Notes under the pieces: generated by a model | What the model saw: only the letters and a program-made list of their open reading frames with translations | Databases searched by the model: none | What the model was told of the DNA's origin: nothing | Assembly (NCBI GenBank): GCA_012845835.1 | Contig: JABAKD010000023.1 | Location: 21,298,203 to 21,362,202 of the forward strand | Reading direction: 5' to 3' | Source of the DNA: Undaria pinnatifida | Taxonomy: Eukaryota; Sar; Phaeophyceae; Laminariales; Alariaceae | Length of the DNA: 64,000 bases | Program-made: the position numbers and the translations under genes | Shown here: in pieces, positions 9,491-20,755 of the stretch | Position numbering within the stretch: the first letter of the stretch is position 1 | Layout: each line of letters starts with the position of its first letter

Positions 9491-11329
9491 CCAAAAAATT
9501 TATTTACCTTTTTTTTCCTTGGCCCCATGCACCCATTTCCTTTTTTTCTCTTCTTTGTTCTTTGTTTCTTTTTTCCAATTGACTTGCGTCTGTTGTGCGT
9601 ATGCGTAGTGATAGATACCACGTGTAATATATACGTGGTAGTCTTTGTTGGGTGGCAAGCAGTATAGTTGGTTTTCCAGGCGCGAGTAATGAGACGTATG
9701 CACCGGTATGGACCTGGCACATCGTAGACTGACTCCCGATTTCACTTTTATATGTTTTTGGTGGAGGCATGAATTGCGTCAGCTGTGATTTATGCGTTTA
9801 CCACCTTGGGTTTGTGTTTTTACCCTAGGGTATTCCTCAGCTCCAGAGTGACTGGAGCCTGTCCTGTGACCACGGACTTGATTATGCGAGTTAATGTGAG
9901 AACGACAACAAGAACAACAACACCTGAAATATTGCCTGTTTCTTGACCGTTCAGCTGCTTCCTGCAAATTTGGTTTTTCTGCCAACACGATTTTGAACTT
10001 TTTCGCGATTTTTCTTTTTTTTTGTCTAGTAAGTTGAACGCCCTGCCATTTGCCGCTAATTTGCCGCCTGTGCATTAGTTGCGGAGCGGTCCAGCTTTAG
10101 CTTTTCTTTGATTCGCACCATTTGTTTAGTACTTGACGAAGCTTCATCGGCTGAGATCTGGGCTTATCTCATCAGCTCGACACCGCCCAGCACCCCATCG
10201 CAGCGCTATAGCTTACAGCAACGAAGCGCCGTGCAGTGCCCTGCGATGCCCTGCGGCTCAGCTCCGCAGCGCACCGCTAGCTCAGCAGAGCGAAGCGCTA
10301 TGCTTTGCCGTGCTCTGCCGTCGCGGTCGTTCGTTATTCATGATATCTAAAACTCCGCGTACGCTGATATTTAGGTATTTGGCGCTTTATTCTATACATA
10401 TCGCGTCAACCATCGTAATATCATACAACATGGGGGAGGGAATGTAGTCTCTATGCAAAGATCCTGTTTTGTTTTAATCAATTGTCAGCCGGCCGCCCCG
10501 GTGGTCTATTAATAATAGTGGTTTTACCCTCGAATACTACTAACGTTCGGTTGTCCTTGAGTTCGACACCCACCACGATGGGATTTGACTTTATTTGCAA
10601 AAATGCAAAAAAAAAACAGGGATCAACTGCTGAGAGCGCCTAGCAGCGTGGGTTGGTTCGACGCGAGTCGACGAGGGAAGAAAATGCTGGATTCTCCTCG
10701 CGGTAAAAATGAAAGCACGTGCCGAAGTGGGGAGGGAGGAGGAGGGCCCGCTATGTGACCCCGGATCTGAGTTACTACTGGGAGGGAGCGCGAGAGTGGT
10801 GCGGGGATAATAATGGGATGAAGAAAAAAAAATGTTGCAAAGGTATATTATTATTACTACCAGTAAATAATATGTCAGTCTCTAGGAAATACGCACGGCA
10901 CTATCAGCAGTGGTCATGGTAGAGACACTCCGGATATTATGCATTGAGGGGACGCGTCCGATTCCGATAACGTGAAAGCCCCCACGAAGAAAGGACAGCA
11001 GACAAACATATCCCGCCTTCCCGAGAAAAAACAGAGAAGAAGCGCCACGCCAACCTCCCGTACGAGCAAAGCCACCCCCGCACCAATCTTGGACAACGCC
11101 GCCTCAACGAGAGATCGCCCTCCTCTTCTACGTTTTCCTCCTCGCCCGCGACCACGCAGACCAATCAATGCGACAGCCTTCACGTAACAAACAAAGCAAT
11201 CTTCTTCCAAAACCTCGCCGGCTGACATGTCCTCATGTCGACGTTTGATGCAAACCGACTTTGCATCCTGTCGACTTCGAACCTCCATTGCCACGGGGAC
11301 AGCAGTGCAGTCTCTTCACCAATGCCAAG
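9491..11329. other. Unassigned region with T-rich and GC-rich patches
   Basis: T-rich tracts lie near 9500-9570 and 10005-10025. A GC-rich block at about 10195-10330 resembles 34300-34445 inverted. A tRNA-like A box (TGGTCTATT at 10502) and B-box-like GAGTTCGACACCC (10559) are 57 bp apart. No protein could be identified; the purine-rich 10700-11230 stretch has only unremarkable frames. Confidence 0.45.
10195..10330. repeat. GC-rich dispersed repeat, inverted partner of 34300-34445
   Basis: Both contain GCGCCGTGCAGTGCCCTGCG and AGAGCG(A/C)AGCGCT in opposite orientation. Sequence is built from short CTGCG/CCGCAG words like those in the hairpin-family bodies near 33000 and 63740. Confidence 0.7.
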
Positions 11330-11647
11330 GCCTCTTTCGTTTCGCCTAGAGGCGACGCAGGTTCTCAATAATACTATTTTCGTTATTTTTTTTGATAGAC
11401 GCCAACTTTTACTTGACGGCGCATTTAACATAGTTTGTTTCGCCTATCCTTGCCTTCTTTGTTGTATAGTATTACGTTTTTTGTTTTGTCAAAGCATGAC
11501 TTTCATAATCCCATGTTCGTATTAAACTCTTGGCATTACTTTAATGCATGCCAAATCGGACAGCTACACCTTAAGTTGTCGAAGTGCTGCCCTGCCCTAC
11601 CCGAAGCATGGGCGCCGGCGAACGCCGGCGCCCATGCGGAGCCCTTG
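11330..11647 (+). mobile_element. Short hairpin-family element with 15-bp hairpin
   Basis: Homologous to 62470-62862. It contains ATTAAACTCTTGGCATTAC at about 11522, then a perfect inverted repeat GCATGGGCGCCGGCG (11606-11620) with a 2-nt centre and its complement (11623-11637), then GAGCCCTTG and TA. The internal sequence differs from copies A-C, but the end architecture is the same. The left boundary is only approximate. Confidence 0.72.
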
Positions 11648-11739
11648 TATACTTACAAAATCCTTACAAAACTCGTGATTCATTTGCCGAATTTGCTGCC
11701 TGTAAGCCAATCATATCGCTGAATCCTTACAAAAATTCC

Positions 11740-11934
11740 CCAGGTATAGGCGAGATCTGTCCCACCCTCAAAATTTTTCGGAAAAGACTGCGGTATACTG
11801 TAAACAAGTTTAATTCTTTGTCGTTCTTTGTCGATTCTTTGTCGTGAATGCGCAATCCGATTGGTTATTCTTTGTCGGAGTCTGTCCCACCCTCAAAGAT
11901 TTTCGCCGGTGGGACAGAATTTTGGGGAGCGCCT
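11740..11934 (+). repeat. Dispersed repeat that is the hAT target paralogue
   Basis: Contains AAAAGACTGCGG and the repeated phrase TTCTTTGTCG, homologous to 28690-28823. The sequence CACCCTCAAAGATTTTCGCC near 11892-11911 is the uninterrupted counterpart of the hAT insertion site at 28816-28823. Confidence 0.82.
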
Positions 11935-12926
11935 AATCTTACCCCATGGGTTATGAAAGAGAACCACAACCCACACATCCAGACCGTGGACACCCGGGGG
12001 TGACGCCCTAACCTTACCTGTCCCCTTTTTGGTTCTCGGGAGCCGGGTCATGCTTTGTCTAGAAAATTGGATGGAAATTCAAACTTCTTCTCGCAGAAAC
12101 CACAAAGAAGACAACGAAGACACACCATCACGCCAGCCACGACCACCACCAGAGGACACACCGATCTCAAGCACATATCCGGCCTCGCAGAAGAAGACTG
12201 CCATCAGCCGAACAGAGGCCCGGAAGATAGCAGCAGCAGCAGCAGAACAAGAAGAAGCGGAAAGGAGAGCAGCAGCACATCAACGCCGGGCCATCCCACA
12301 GGTACGGTATGATACGCACCGCAGCAGCGAGCACGCACACCGAACTCGCCCAATCACCCAACGGCAGCAACACGCAGCTGTGTAGTGAGGTGCAAGAAAG
12401 ATGTGTTGTTGCTGTGTTTCTCTCTTCCTCTGCTGTTCGTGTCTTGTCTTTATCCTCTTTTCTTAGTCTCGCGTGGCGCACTCTCTCTGGTTCTCTCTTT
12501 GCTTCTCCCTCTTCTCTCTGTTTTCTGTATGTACGTCTCATTCTGAACTGCGAACGTATAGCAATAAAGTATGCTGCTTCACTGCGGTGTATCGTGCCAA
12601 GTATATCATACCAAGTACGAGGTATCATACAGCAGTATTATACACAGACAGTAGTAGATCGGGCGTCACAGATGGTGGACTGCTGTATCATACCCGTTCT
12701 CTTGCTGTTCGTATGTGACACAGTTGTTCAAACGCTTTCCCTTTCGTTTTGTGCCGCTACCGCTGCCGGTACCACCGCTGTAAAGATGTGGGGCGCGTGG
12801 CAACTGTGCATATCCCGTCCATGCCTGTACGCCTTCACCACTGTCAACATGTGGGGCGCGTTACCCGTTACTGCTGAACGTACATATTATCCCGTCCATC
12901 CCAACATGTACGTATGGTATCATATA
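11935..12926 (+). repeat. Repeat P (left part of PQ), copy 1
   Basis: Homologous in inverted orientation to 23866-24865 and partly to 62863-63357. It includes a conserved open frame (12050-12385) and, at 12750-12920, modules with GATGTGGGGCGCG and CCGTCCATCCCAACATG. It is cut off from its Q part by insertion of hairpin element B. Confidence 0.88.
12050..12385 (+). CDS. Conserved hydrophilic ORF of repeat P, copy 1
   Basis: An ATG-initiated frame of 111 codons encodes a Pro/Ser/Thr-rich start, an Ala/Glu/Arg-rich stretch and a His/Arg/Gln-rich end (ends RQQHAAV). The same frame ends at the same stop in the inverted copy (24405-24737), where one codon is missing, and in 63039-63338, where two codons are missing in the Ala/Glu run. 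Whole-codon gaps in that half argue for past coding constraint. The 63 kb copy is frameshifted nearer its start. No known domain is recognised; a spliced fragment is possible. Confidence 0.42.
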   Translation: MLCLENWMEIQTSSRRNHKEDNEDTPSRQPRPPPEDTPISSTYPASQKKTAISRTEARKIAAAAAEQEEAERRAAAHQRRAIPQVRYDTHRSSEHAHRTRPITQRQQHAAV

Positions 12927-13493
12927 CAAGGGCTTCGCTCGCGGGCGGCTGGACGCCGTCGGCTACGCTCGCGGAAGGAGGAATATACATTCAGCAGAAA
13001 GGCGGAAAAGAAGCACAAATGGCGTAACTGGCGACTTGAAAATGCCAAGAGGTCCATATACAGTACAACGGTAAACGATGGAGACGATTATGATTATGAG
13101 TTTGTTATTATCATCCATTCGCCCAGTCCATGATGGACACGTCGGAGGACTTGCTTGGCATATCCTTCCACTTCTCTGGTAGCACCTGTACACTTATTAG
13201 TAGCTCTCTCTAAGTCGATCATCAATAATAAATCGTCGCAGTGCATAAACACCAGGTACGCGCTTGTCAAGGATAAAGACAGGAAAACTACAACTTAAGA
13301 TGTAAAGGAGCGCAGTGCCAAAAAAAACATGCTGGAAGCAGGAACTTGAACGCACACACCGCAAACATGTGAAGTACATTTGTATTCCGAAGGACGAAGA
13401 GCATGCATTTAGGCATAATGCTCATAAAACGATGCTGGTATATAGAAACCACAACGTTCTATAAAGAATGTGCTGTCAACATTGCTTCCGAAG

Positions 13494-13690
13494 AAGCATG
13501 CAGGCTTGCTTGGACTCCTTCTCAGCGGAGGTACCCAGTACCTTGCACTCTTGTTTTTTGTCGATGATCTTGTGAATCTGTCCACAAACGTTGAAGCATA
13601 GCGGGAGGACGTCGATAAGTATGTGTAAAAAAGTATTCGTACTTCTCTCCAGCAGACGTCGTAACCATCCAAACTATTGGAGCTCCTTCT
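13494..13690 (-). pseudogene. Last exon of the Cys-rich gene, copy B (frameshifted)
   Basis: Homologous to 7325-7545, with the same Cys-rich end. A T run has six rather than five T, which changes frame relative to copy A, and the acidic run is shorter by one codon. Confidence 0.5.
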
Positions 13691-13854
13691 TTCGTTGTTA
13701 GTAACTGTTGTGGTATCGTTGTACTTGCTCTTGGTACTTGGAAGAAGAGCCGCACTTCATAGACTATATCCGCACGCAATCCCCTAGTCTTGAGCAAGAG
13801 ACATGGATGTCTCGACTCGTGACACACAGGACGCAAGATAAGAGTAGAACGTAC

Positions 13855-14021
13855 CTCAATGTCGAACGCCCTCTTGGCACCGTGGGAATGGAATGCGGGA
13901 GGTATATCGAGCAAGTGGTAGCCTGCTTCTTCAGGAGGTCACCGACCTTGATGTCGCCGGTGCACTTCGTGTTTATGTCCTCGCCGACTTGGCGGCCCTC
14001 GGCGACTGCTTCGCAGGGCTC
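13855..14021 (-). CDS. Internal exon of the Cys-rich gene, copy B
   Basis: Flanked by the conserved TTTGCAG acceptor and GAG|GTACGT donor. It encodes a CEAVAEGRQVGED-type start and NTKCTGD. A one-base loss in the middle (KKAG region) shifts the downstream frame compared with copies A and C. Confidence 0.5.
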
Positions 14022-14464
14022 CTGCAAACGACAACAACGGATGGGAATACCTAGCGTTCAGTGAATGTTCAAAATAGTAAGGCCACCTAGCTGTCGTCGG
14101 TTTCCAAAGTTTGAAGGGAAGTCGTACAATTCAACACTGTTGTAATAAAAGCGGTCGTTTATGGGCAAAGCCCTGCCGAGTACCACAACGTTGCTAACAC
14201 CTATGAAACCACCACTGGGACAGGAACGAACGGGATTCACAGTCGCAACTGGTAAGCGTAAGCCCCGGTATACTGCTATATATGGCCTACCGGCGGAATA
14301 CCGACAACGAAGGGTAAGAGTCAGTACCTGCAGTATATATTGTTCCGTACTACTCCATTACTGCTGCTATCAATACTATTACGAGCGACGTGTACTGCGA
14401 TTCCTGAAGAGGTTGCGCACCCTACTTGTACTCGTTAGTACAAAGAGTTTATGTGGTTGTATGA

Positions 14465-15010
14465 AACATGAGTAACAGTAGTAGTACACCGCGTCACTAC
14501 ATAAACAACTCGCTAACCCCAATCACGGGACTGCTCTCCAGCACCACCCAGGTAAACTTCAGCTTCTGCTTAGTTCTGTATATCAACCTCCAGTGTGTAC
14601 TGCGACTGATGCTGATGGTATCATGCTGCTGTGTAATTTATCACTGCATGGACCATTTTTACAACCCTGGCTGACCCCCGTGATGGGACTTGCCCGTTTT
14701 CATTGCGTCTTACATGTATAGATACCACGTAGTCGTAGTCGTACATCCAACAAGTTTGTTTATATCACAGCACAAAGCGTCACTGCATGGACCACTTGTT
14801 CAACCCCCGCTCACCCCGATGGCGGGACTGCGCCGTACTCGTAGTCGTACATACATGAAGTGTGTTTGGTTCTACGTTGTACAACCCCCGCTTACACCCC
14901 GATGACGGGACTGCTCCGTACACGTACTCGTACATACAAAAAGTGTGTTTGGTTGTACGCATGAAAAAGAAATCACAGCACGCAGCGTCACTGCGTAGAC
15001 AACTAGTACA
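14465..15010 (-). repeat. Intronic tandem repeat of copy B
   Basis: Diverged units with CACTGCATGGACCA, ACCCCGATGACGGGACTG and GTACTCGTACATAC, equivalent to the array in copy A. Confidence 0.72.
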
Positions 15011-15452
15011 ACATGCTTACCCCGACGACGGGACTGCCCTCCGTGACCACCAAGGCGAACTTGAGTTTGTTCAGGCTACGCGTCCCCAAGCACAGCTTCC
15101 ACACCGTGTAGTAGTTCGACCACGCTGGTGTAGTACACACATGCTACAGCAAACGTTGCAGACAGGCACACAAGGTCAAACAATGTAAATTTCAATGTGC
15201 ATCATTATTGGAAACAGGATTCGCTTGAGTTCACCAACACCCAAAACCACATACTCTATTGCGCACAACTTGCAGCACACTCAGCCAACACTCAACGCAG
15301 CACTACCGAAAATACAGGGTGTTGACATCTAGTGTCTTACCTATGTCGCACGGCGCTGAACACACTGACAACGGGAACAAACTCTCAGCATCAGTAGTAT
15401 AGTAGCTGACAGCAAACATCACATTCCAACAACACGAAGAAATGAAACTCAC

Positions 15453-15909
15453 GTTTTGTCAAGCTCTCAGCTCCTTCGTTAGGGACGCCGATCGAAGGTG
15501 AATCACAGGTGCCCGCGTCACACCAGTCACATACACGAGGGTTGTCGCCGCTTCCCCAGTGCTTCTTGCTAAGGTTATGAAAAGCTTGGCACGTGGAATG
15601 GTCGTCACTTCTGCAGGTGTCGCAGACAGCGTACTGGGAACTCCTGTTTTTTCTATTTCGTTCGATGAGGAAGCCGTCACAACCCTTGCTCGGGCACGGC
15701 CAATCAGGATTGCGAGAAGAAGCTGAGTCCCGTTCTTGCCCAACCAGCGCCCACACGCCGGATCCTGAACCTCCACCACCCCCACTGTTGGCGGAGCCTT
15801 CTCTCGCACTAGCCTTGGTCCGCTTCGCAATTTTCAACTTCAAATTGTTATTGCCGATCCGGCAAATTTCAAATTCAATTTGTTTGCAGCCGTCAACGGC
15901 AATTCCCTC
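15453..15909 (-). CDS. Cys-rich gene, first recognisable exon (copy B)
   Basis: Open on the minus strand from 15909 to the donor GTGAGT (15447-15452). Same order as copy A: basic start, Gly/Ser linker, CPSKGC, CDTC and CDWCDAGTC. Differences from copy A include loss of one Ala codon in the linker and mainly conservative replacements. Function unknown. Confidence 0.6.
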
Positions 15910-16188
15910 TCAACAGACAGCAATTGTCCAACTTCAAGTGTAAGAGTACAAAAACGAAGTTGCTGAAAAAGCAAAATAAAAATATCAGAGAGCAAGCAGT
16001 AAAAAGATCAGAGAATGAGAACTGAGAATTAGACTATAGGGAAAGCAAGAAAGGCAAGGAACTTCGGGACGGTTCTTTTCCCCAGCAACTAATTTTCCTT
16101 TCGGCAATTACGGGCTGAGAAGGGCTGAGAGGGGGAAGGATATGCCGAGCGAGACCTTCGAGGGGGTCGAGGGCTAAGTAATTAAGTT

Positions 16189-16830
16189 TATGACAGCAGT
16201 TCAAACTTTTTGCTTTCGTTTAGTGCTTGGTGCTTGATGGCATGGTGTTGTTGCAGGAGTTCAGGCCGGTGGGATCGGAGCTCTTCTCCCTCCCTGCAGG
16301 AGCTTCACCTGCAACTGCACCTGCACTTGCGCGGCAGCAACCCCTCCAATGAGCGCCGGCCCAGCACAGCAGGTGAACTAGAGGGCACTTGAAAATGACG
16401 GGCTGCCGTTGCCCCTACCGTGTCGACTGTAACCTCACGACCCCATGCCTGTACCTGCACCACTGCCAAGATGTGGGGCGCGTTACTGCGATACATATTC
16501 CGTCCATCCCAACATGTGCGTATGATATCATAGGTGACAGCAGTGGTTCGAATTTGTTCCTTTCGTTTTGTGCTTGTTGGCGTGATGTTGTTGCCGGAGT
16601 TCAGGCCGGCGGGATCGGAGCGCCTCTCCCTGCAGGCGCTGCACCTGGAGCTGCACCTTGAGCTGCACCTTGGGCTGCACCTGCGCCTGGAGCTGCAACT
16701 GCACCAGGAGCTGCACCTGCACCTGGAGCTGCACCTGCGCCTGGAGCTGCACCTGCGCCTGAAACTGCACCTGCAGCTGCGCAGCAGCAACCCCCGCCTC
16801 CAATGAGCGGCGTCCCAGCACAGCAGGTGA
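16189..16830 (+). repeat. Repeat Q (right part of PQ), copy 1, with AGCTGCACCTG minisatellite
   Basis: Inverted counterpart of about 23300-23866. It contains two related modules (TTCGTTT..GTGCTTG.TG, CAGGCCGG.GGGATCGGAGC). A 12/24-bp minisatellite of AGCTGCACCTG(C/G)-type units runs from about 16637 to 16790 and has more units than the partner copy at about 23328-23425. A third weaker module follows at 16850-16990. Confidence 0.85.
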
Positions 16831-19326
16831 GCTACAGGGCACTTGCATTTGATAGGCTGCGGTTGCCCTTACCGTTTCGATTGTAAATTGGTGACTTCAT
16901 GCCTGTACGACTGTCAAGATGTGGGGCGCGTGACTACCGTACGTAACCCGTCCATTCCAACGTGTATGTGCCAGCAGTTGTTCAAACATTTTGCGTTTAG
17001 TTTCACTTATTTGGTCCACAACAGAGTTTTGCGTAGTAGGGATGGTAGTTCCCGGGCGGCTGTTACCAGGCGGCTGAAAACCAACCGTCGAATATGTGTT
17101 TCGCCGATCACTGAGCGCCGACCACTGATAGCATGCACCCCGGCAGCCAGTCAGAACTTGGGGTTTTATTGGCCTTCGTGCTGTTGCTTACGTTCGGCCA
17201 GGCGTAAGACCCAGCAGTATTGCTGGTCAAGCTGAAGGCCATTCCGGTGGAGAACGGAACACTCGCAGAGGTGGAAGAAGATCTGCGCAGCGTGTGTGGG
17301 AATGAGGGAATTATCCTGGTTGTCGCTAAGTCGTCACGGGTGGACGACGGCTCGAGCAGTAGGGTGGACTTTACAAAGTTCTTTTGTCAGAAAGCTGGGA
17401 AAGGGAGGCGTGATCAAGAGCAGTACCTGCTCTGCTTGGACAACGGCAAGCGTATGCCCGGAGCTGGAGCTGTATTTGCAGGGCATGTGTATATCTTGAA
17501 GTACTCGTTTGTTTGGGGCGAGTACAGTGAAACGAGTAGAATAAAACGGGACGCGAGGGGCGTACGGCAAGTTGACACCAGAAACCAGTATTGCCAGTGT
17601 TGTCTTTGTACTCACTGGTCACTGGCTTCAATATTGTGTTGCCTTCTGTGCGCAGTGCCTGGCATCACCCGCCGGAATGGCTGCGGTACAAGCAGGATAG
17701 GTTGCCCGTTTGAGGTGCGTGCGTGGGTGTGTGTGGGTGCGTGTGTGGCCTACGTTGGTGCCGGGGGCACTTGTGAATACGTGCGCCGTACTTCACAAAA
17801 TTAGACACTTGTGAAAGCTTCTAGGTATCGTACGAGCGGAAGATTTGAGGACGTTGGAGGCACCTATGAAGCGTGCGGATAACACTCGAGTAAAAAACAT
17901 CCGGAGCCACCACCACCTGTACACTCACGCCCTTCCCACCCCCTGGGGCCACGCTTTTCCCACCCCCTGAGGCGGACGGCCGCGACACACCCCAAATGCG
18001 AAACGAGTTGAAAACATGAGACACCGTAACGAAATAAAGTTAGTGCGTGGTATGTCGTTGCAGTTTGTCGTTGACGAAATTGATTAAAGCTGAATACGAA
18101 TATGCACACATCTGTTCCTGTCTCATATGTTCCTGTCTTGGTCACGGACAAATTTTACTGAAGCAGGTCACTCTCAGGCACGCCAATAGTCACGCCCACC
18201 CCTCGTTGCGAAGCTTGAAGCTCGAGCACAACCACGCCATTGACCGCGAGGCTATGGCGGCGAAAATGCGGCTGGCTGGAAAGCTCACAGGGGAGATGCA
18301 GGGACAAGTGGTAAAGCTGACTGGCGAGTAGGCAAGACCGCAGCAGCAGAACGAATATGTTGTCATAATGTCGTACTCAATGCCAACGAACGTTCAGGCA
18401 GCACCCATCAACTTACTGTCCCGCTTCTTGCCGTTAGGTATTGACGAGAATGTCTCATGTTGTCTCATGTCGTTGTCATGTTTTCACGTTTTACCAGCTG
18501 GGGGTATGAAGCCCAAGGCTATCGTGGTGGTACTGGAGAATTTGCACAGTAAGCACGTGAACCGTCGCGCTGTTCAAAACGCGGTGCAGGCGCAAACGGA
18601 AGGGGAGCGGACATTCCATGCTATCAATGTCTACGACGAGGTTTGTGGTCAAGTGTGAGGTGACCCTACCCCCCCCCCGGGCCGTTTGGAAACTCTAGGA
18701 GGGGTCTCGGAGGAAGTATCCCTGTGTGGGGGGGGTTTCAGGCTCGGCGTGTTAGAAGGACACTGCTATCCACATGTCCACTGGACTGACTGTGATAAAT
18801 CCCGTCCTCACCAGCGGTGCGCCGCCTAGCCGCCCGTGTACACGTAACTTTGGTATGCAGGGGTTGGCGTGGCAGCACAAACAACAACACGACCTATCAT
18901 ACAAGCATACAAGAACGTTATTGAAGGCCCGCAGACCGTGAAATGCTTCAAAAGTATTGTATTTATTTTAATGTTTCTCGTGGTGAACGGGCGGAATATA
19001 ATTATTGGGTATGCTTTGTCCGACTACGCATGATCGAGGGCTGGCTGTGTGTCATGAACAGTACCCCTGCCACCGCTCGTTTCCAAAAATGTACCCTCTT
19101 GGGTCCCAGGTGAAGAGGGAAACTGCGGGCGGCGGAGTGTGCGAGATGAAGCTTGACGAGGGAGGCCGACTCAGCCATTTTTTCTGGCAGACGAGGGAGC
19201 AGGTACGTGCCCAGCGCTCGTAGTGTTTCAACCATCAATCAGTGCCCACTTGTCATTGTTATGCGTCAAGACCGACGGATGCAGCCATTTTAAAAGACGA
19301 ATATGTCCCCTCAACCGCGCCTGCAG

Positions 19327-19686
19327 GTATCTCTGTGGAATCGATATGGGCATGTGGCGTTCTACAACGATACGGCCGTGAAAAACCGGTACCGCATGCC
19401 CATCGGTGTGTCCGCCATCATCGATAATGACTTCCGGACGCGTATCGTCGGCCAATCCATCACAGCGGACACGACGACGGACACTTTCATCTGGACGTTA
19501 GAGAATGCTCTTGCGTCTGGTGGCGGCAAGCAGCCGGGTATCTTCATCCAAGACGCCGATGCTACTATGATGGGGGGAGTCCGACACGTCTTCCCGGACG
19601 CGACGGCCAGGCGTTGCTTGTGGTACCTGTACCAGGACATCCTCAAAGGTCTCTTCAAAGAATTGGGCTCCAGTATGCATGTGTGA
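19327..19686 (+). CDS. MULE transposase catalytic-core exon
   Basis: Starts after CTGCAG and encodes the core. The YNDTAVKNRYRMP segment holds the first catalytic Asp, FIWTLENAL follows, then IQDADATMMGG with the second Asp, then VFPDATARRC. Canonical MULEs have Cys-Xaa-Xaa-His about here (C.WH); this protein reads CLWYLYQDI, with Tyr where His is expected, which is either decay or lineage divergence. The frame runs to a stop at 19684-19686, but a splice site near 19671 would be expected instead. Confidence 0.82.
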   Translation, partial: VSLWNRYGHVAFYNDTAVKNRYRMPIGVSAIIDNDFRTRIVGQSITADTTTDTFIWTLENALASGGGKQPGIFIQDADATMMGGVRHVFPDATARRCLWYLYQDILKGLFKELGSSMHV

Positions 19687-20133
19687 GCCGGTTTTGCTTG
19701 GGGCACGTACAAAATATGACGCAGTTGGTATTGGTTTGACGGTCACTGGACTATGTCGCCTTTAATGTTGACTCTCAAATCACACCCATGTACATTTCGA
19801 CATACCAATTGGTTTTGGCTGTGCGACGGCATGTAAATGCTGCTCCGAACCCAACTTCCTCTTCGTTGTTTTCCCACAGGCCTTCATGGACGAGTTCAAG
19901 GTGGCTCGCCAGCAGACCTCTATGGCGAAGGTCCAGGAGAATTTTAAGACCTTCACCGAGAAATACTCTAAGGCAGACCAATATACATGGGGGTGATCTA
20001 CGAAGACCAGAAACGGTGGGCCGAGTACGTGTCCCCGCTAGCCTTCTCTGTGGGTTCGTGGACAACGTCAAGAGTTCAAGGTGTGTTTCTACGTACGTGG
20101 TATGTTTTCCGCCAGACCATGCGCAACCTCATC

Positions 20134-20435
20134 GCTGCTAGTTCGGTAGTGTTGGGATCGCGCGGGGAAGTGTTGACGTTCACGCAAGAGTCTTGCATTG
20201 GCGTGGTATCGTGTTGCAAGTAAGTGTTGCTGTGCATACCTAAAATACTTTCGTGCTCGTGGTTGGTCCTTTGGTCCTTGGGTCGCTGCTAGTTCGGTAG
20301 TGTTGGGATCGCGCGGAGAAGTGTTGACGTTCACGCAAGAGTCTTGCATTGGCGTGGTATCGTGTTGCAAGTAAGTGTTGCTGTGCATACCTAAAAAACT
20401 TTCGTGCTCGTGGTTGGTCCTTTGGTCCTTGGGTA
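20134..20435 (+). repeat. 151-bp tandem duplication in a MULE intron
   Basis: Two copies start at 20134 and 20285 with GCTGCTAGTTCGGTAGTGTT and differ at only a couple of visible positions. Because it is nearly perfect, the duplication is recent. The following part of the intron shows nothing else. Confidence 0.92.
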
Positions 20436-20755
20436 TATTCCGCTCACCCGCAACACCACAACTCAGTCAGCCCCGTTCCCTACGCCTCCCCCCTGAACCA
20501 TGCCCGGCCATCCATGCACCTTTCCTGGCGGATGCATGATTGGCTGTGTGATTTGATTCTTCTTCCGCGATATTCGTCTTCGGAGCGCAAGTCGTGTGAC
20601 CCCTCCATAATCGGCATGCTGTTCGTGGTTTTTAAGGAGGAGGAAATGAAGGTGTCGCTCACCATCCGTTCCAAACCTCTCTCCGCATCGCTCCAACTCT
20701 ATCCGCACCGCTTCAAATGTTCGCACGTCCCGCTATTCGCTACGTATCCTTACAG

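Larger units (their letters stand above)
12927..16188 (-). mobile_element. Hairpin element copy B (~3.3 kb)
   Basis: Inverted copy of 5209-8113. Its hairpin end is on the left: TA (12925-12926), then CAAGGGCTTCGC and the GCGGGCGGCT/ACGCCGTCGGC hairpin. Its other end is GTAATTAAGTT followed by TA (16189-16190). It splits repeat PQ, and the uninterrupted PQ copy reads CTGTCATATATGATACC at 23861-23877. Left and right flanks overlap by exactly TA in that empty site, which fits a 2-bp target duplication. The internal gene is present but broken. Confidence 0.87.
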
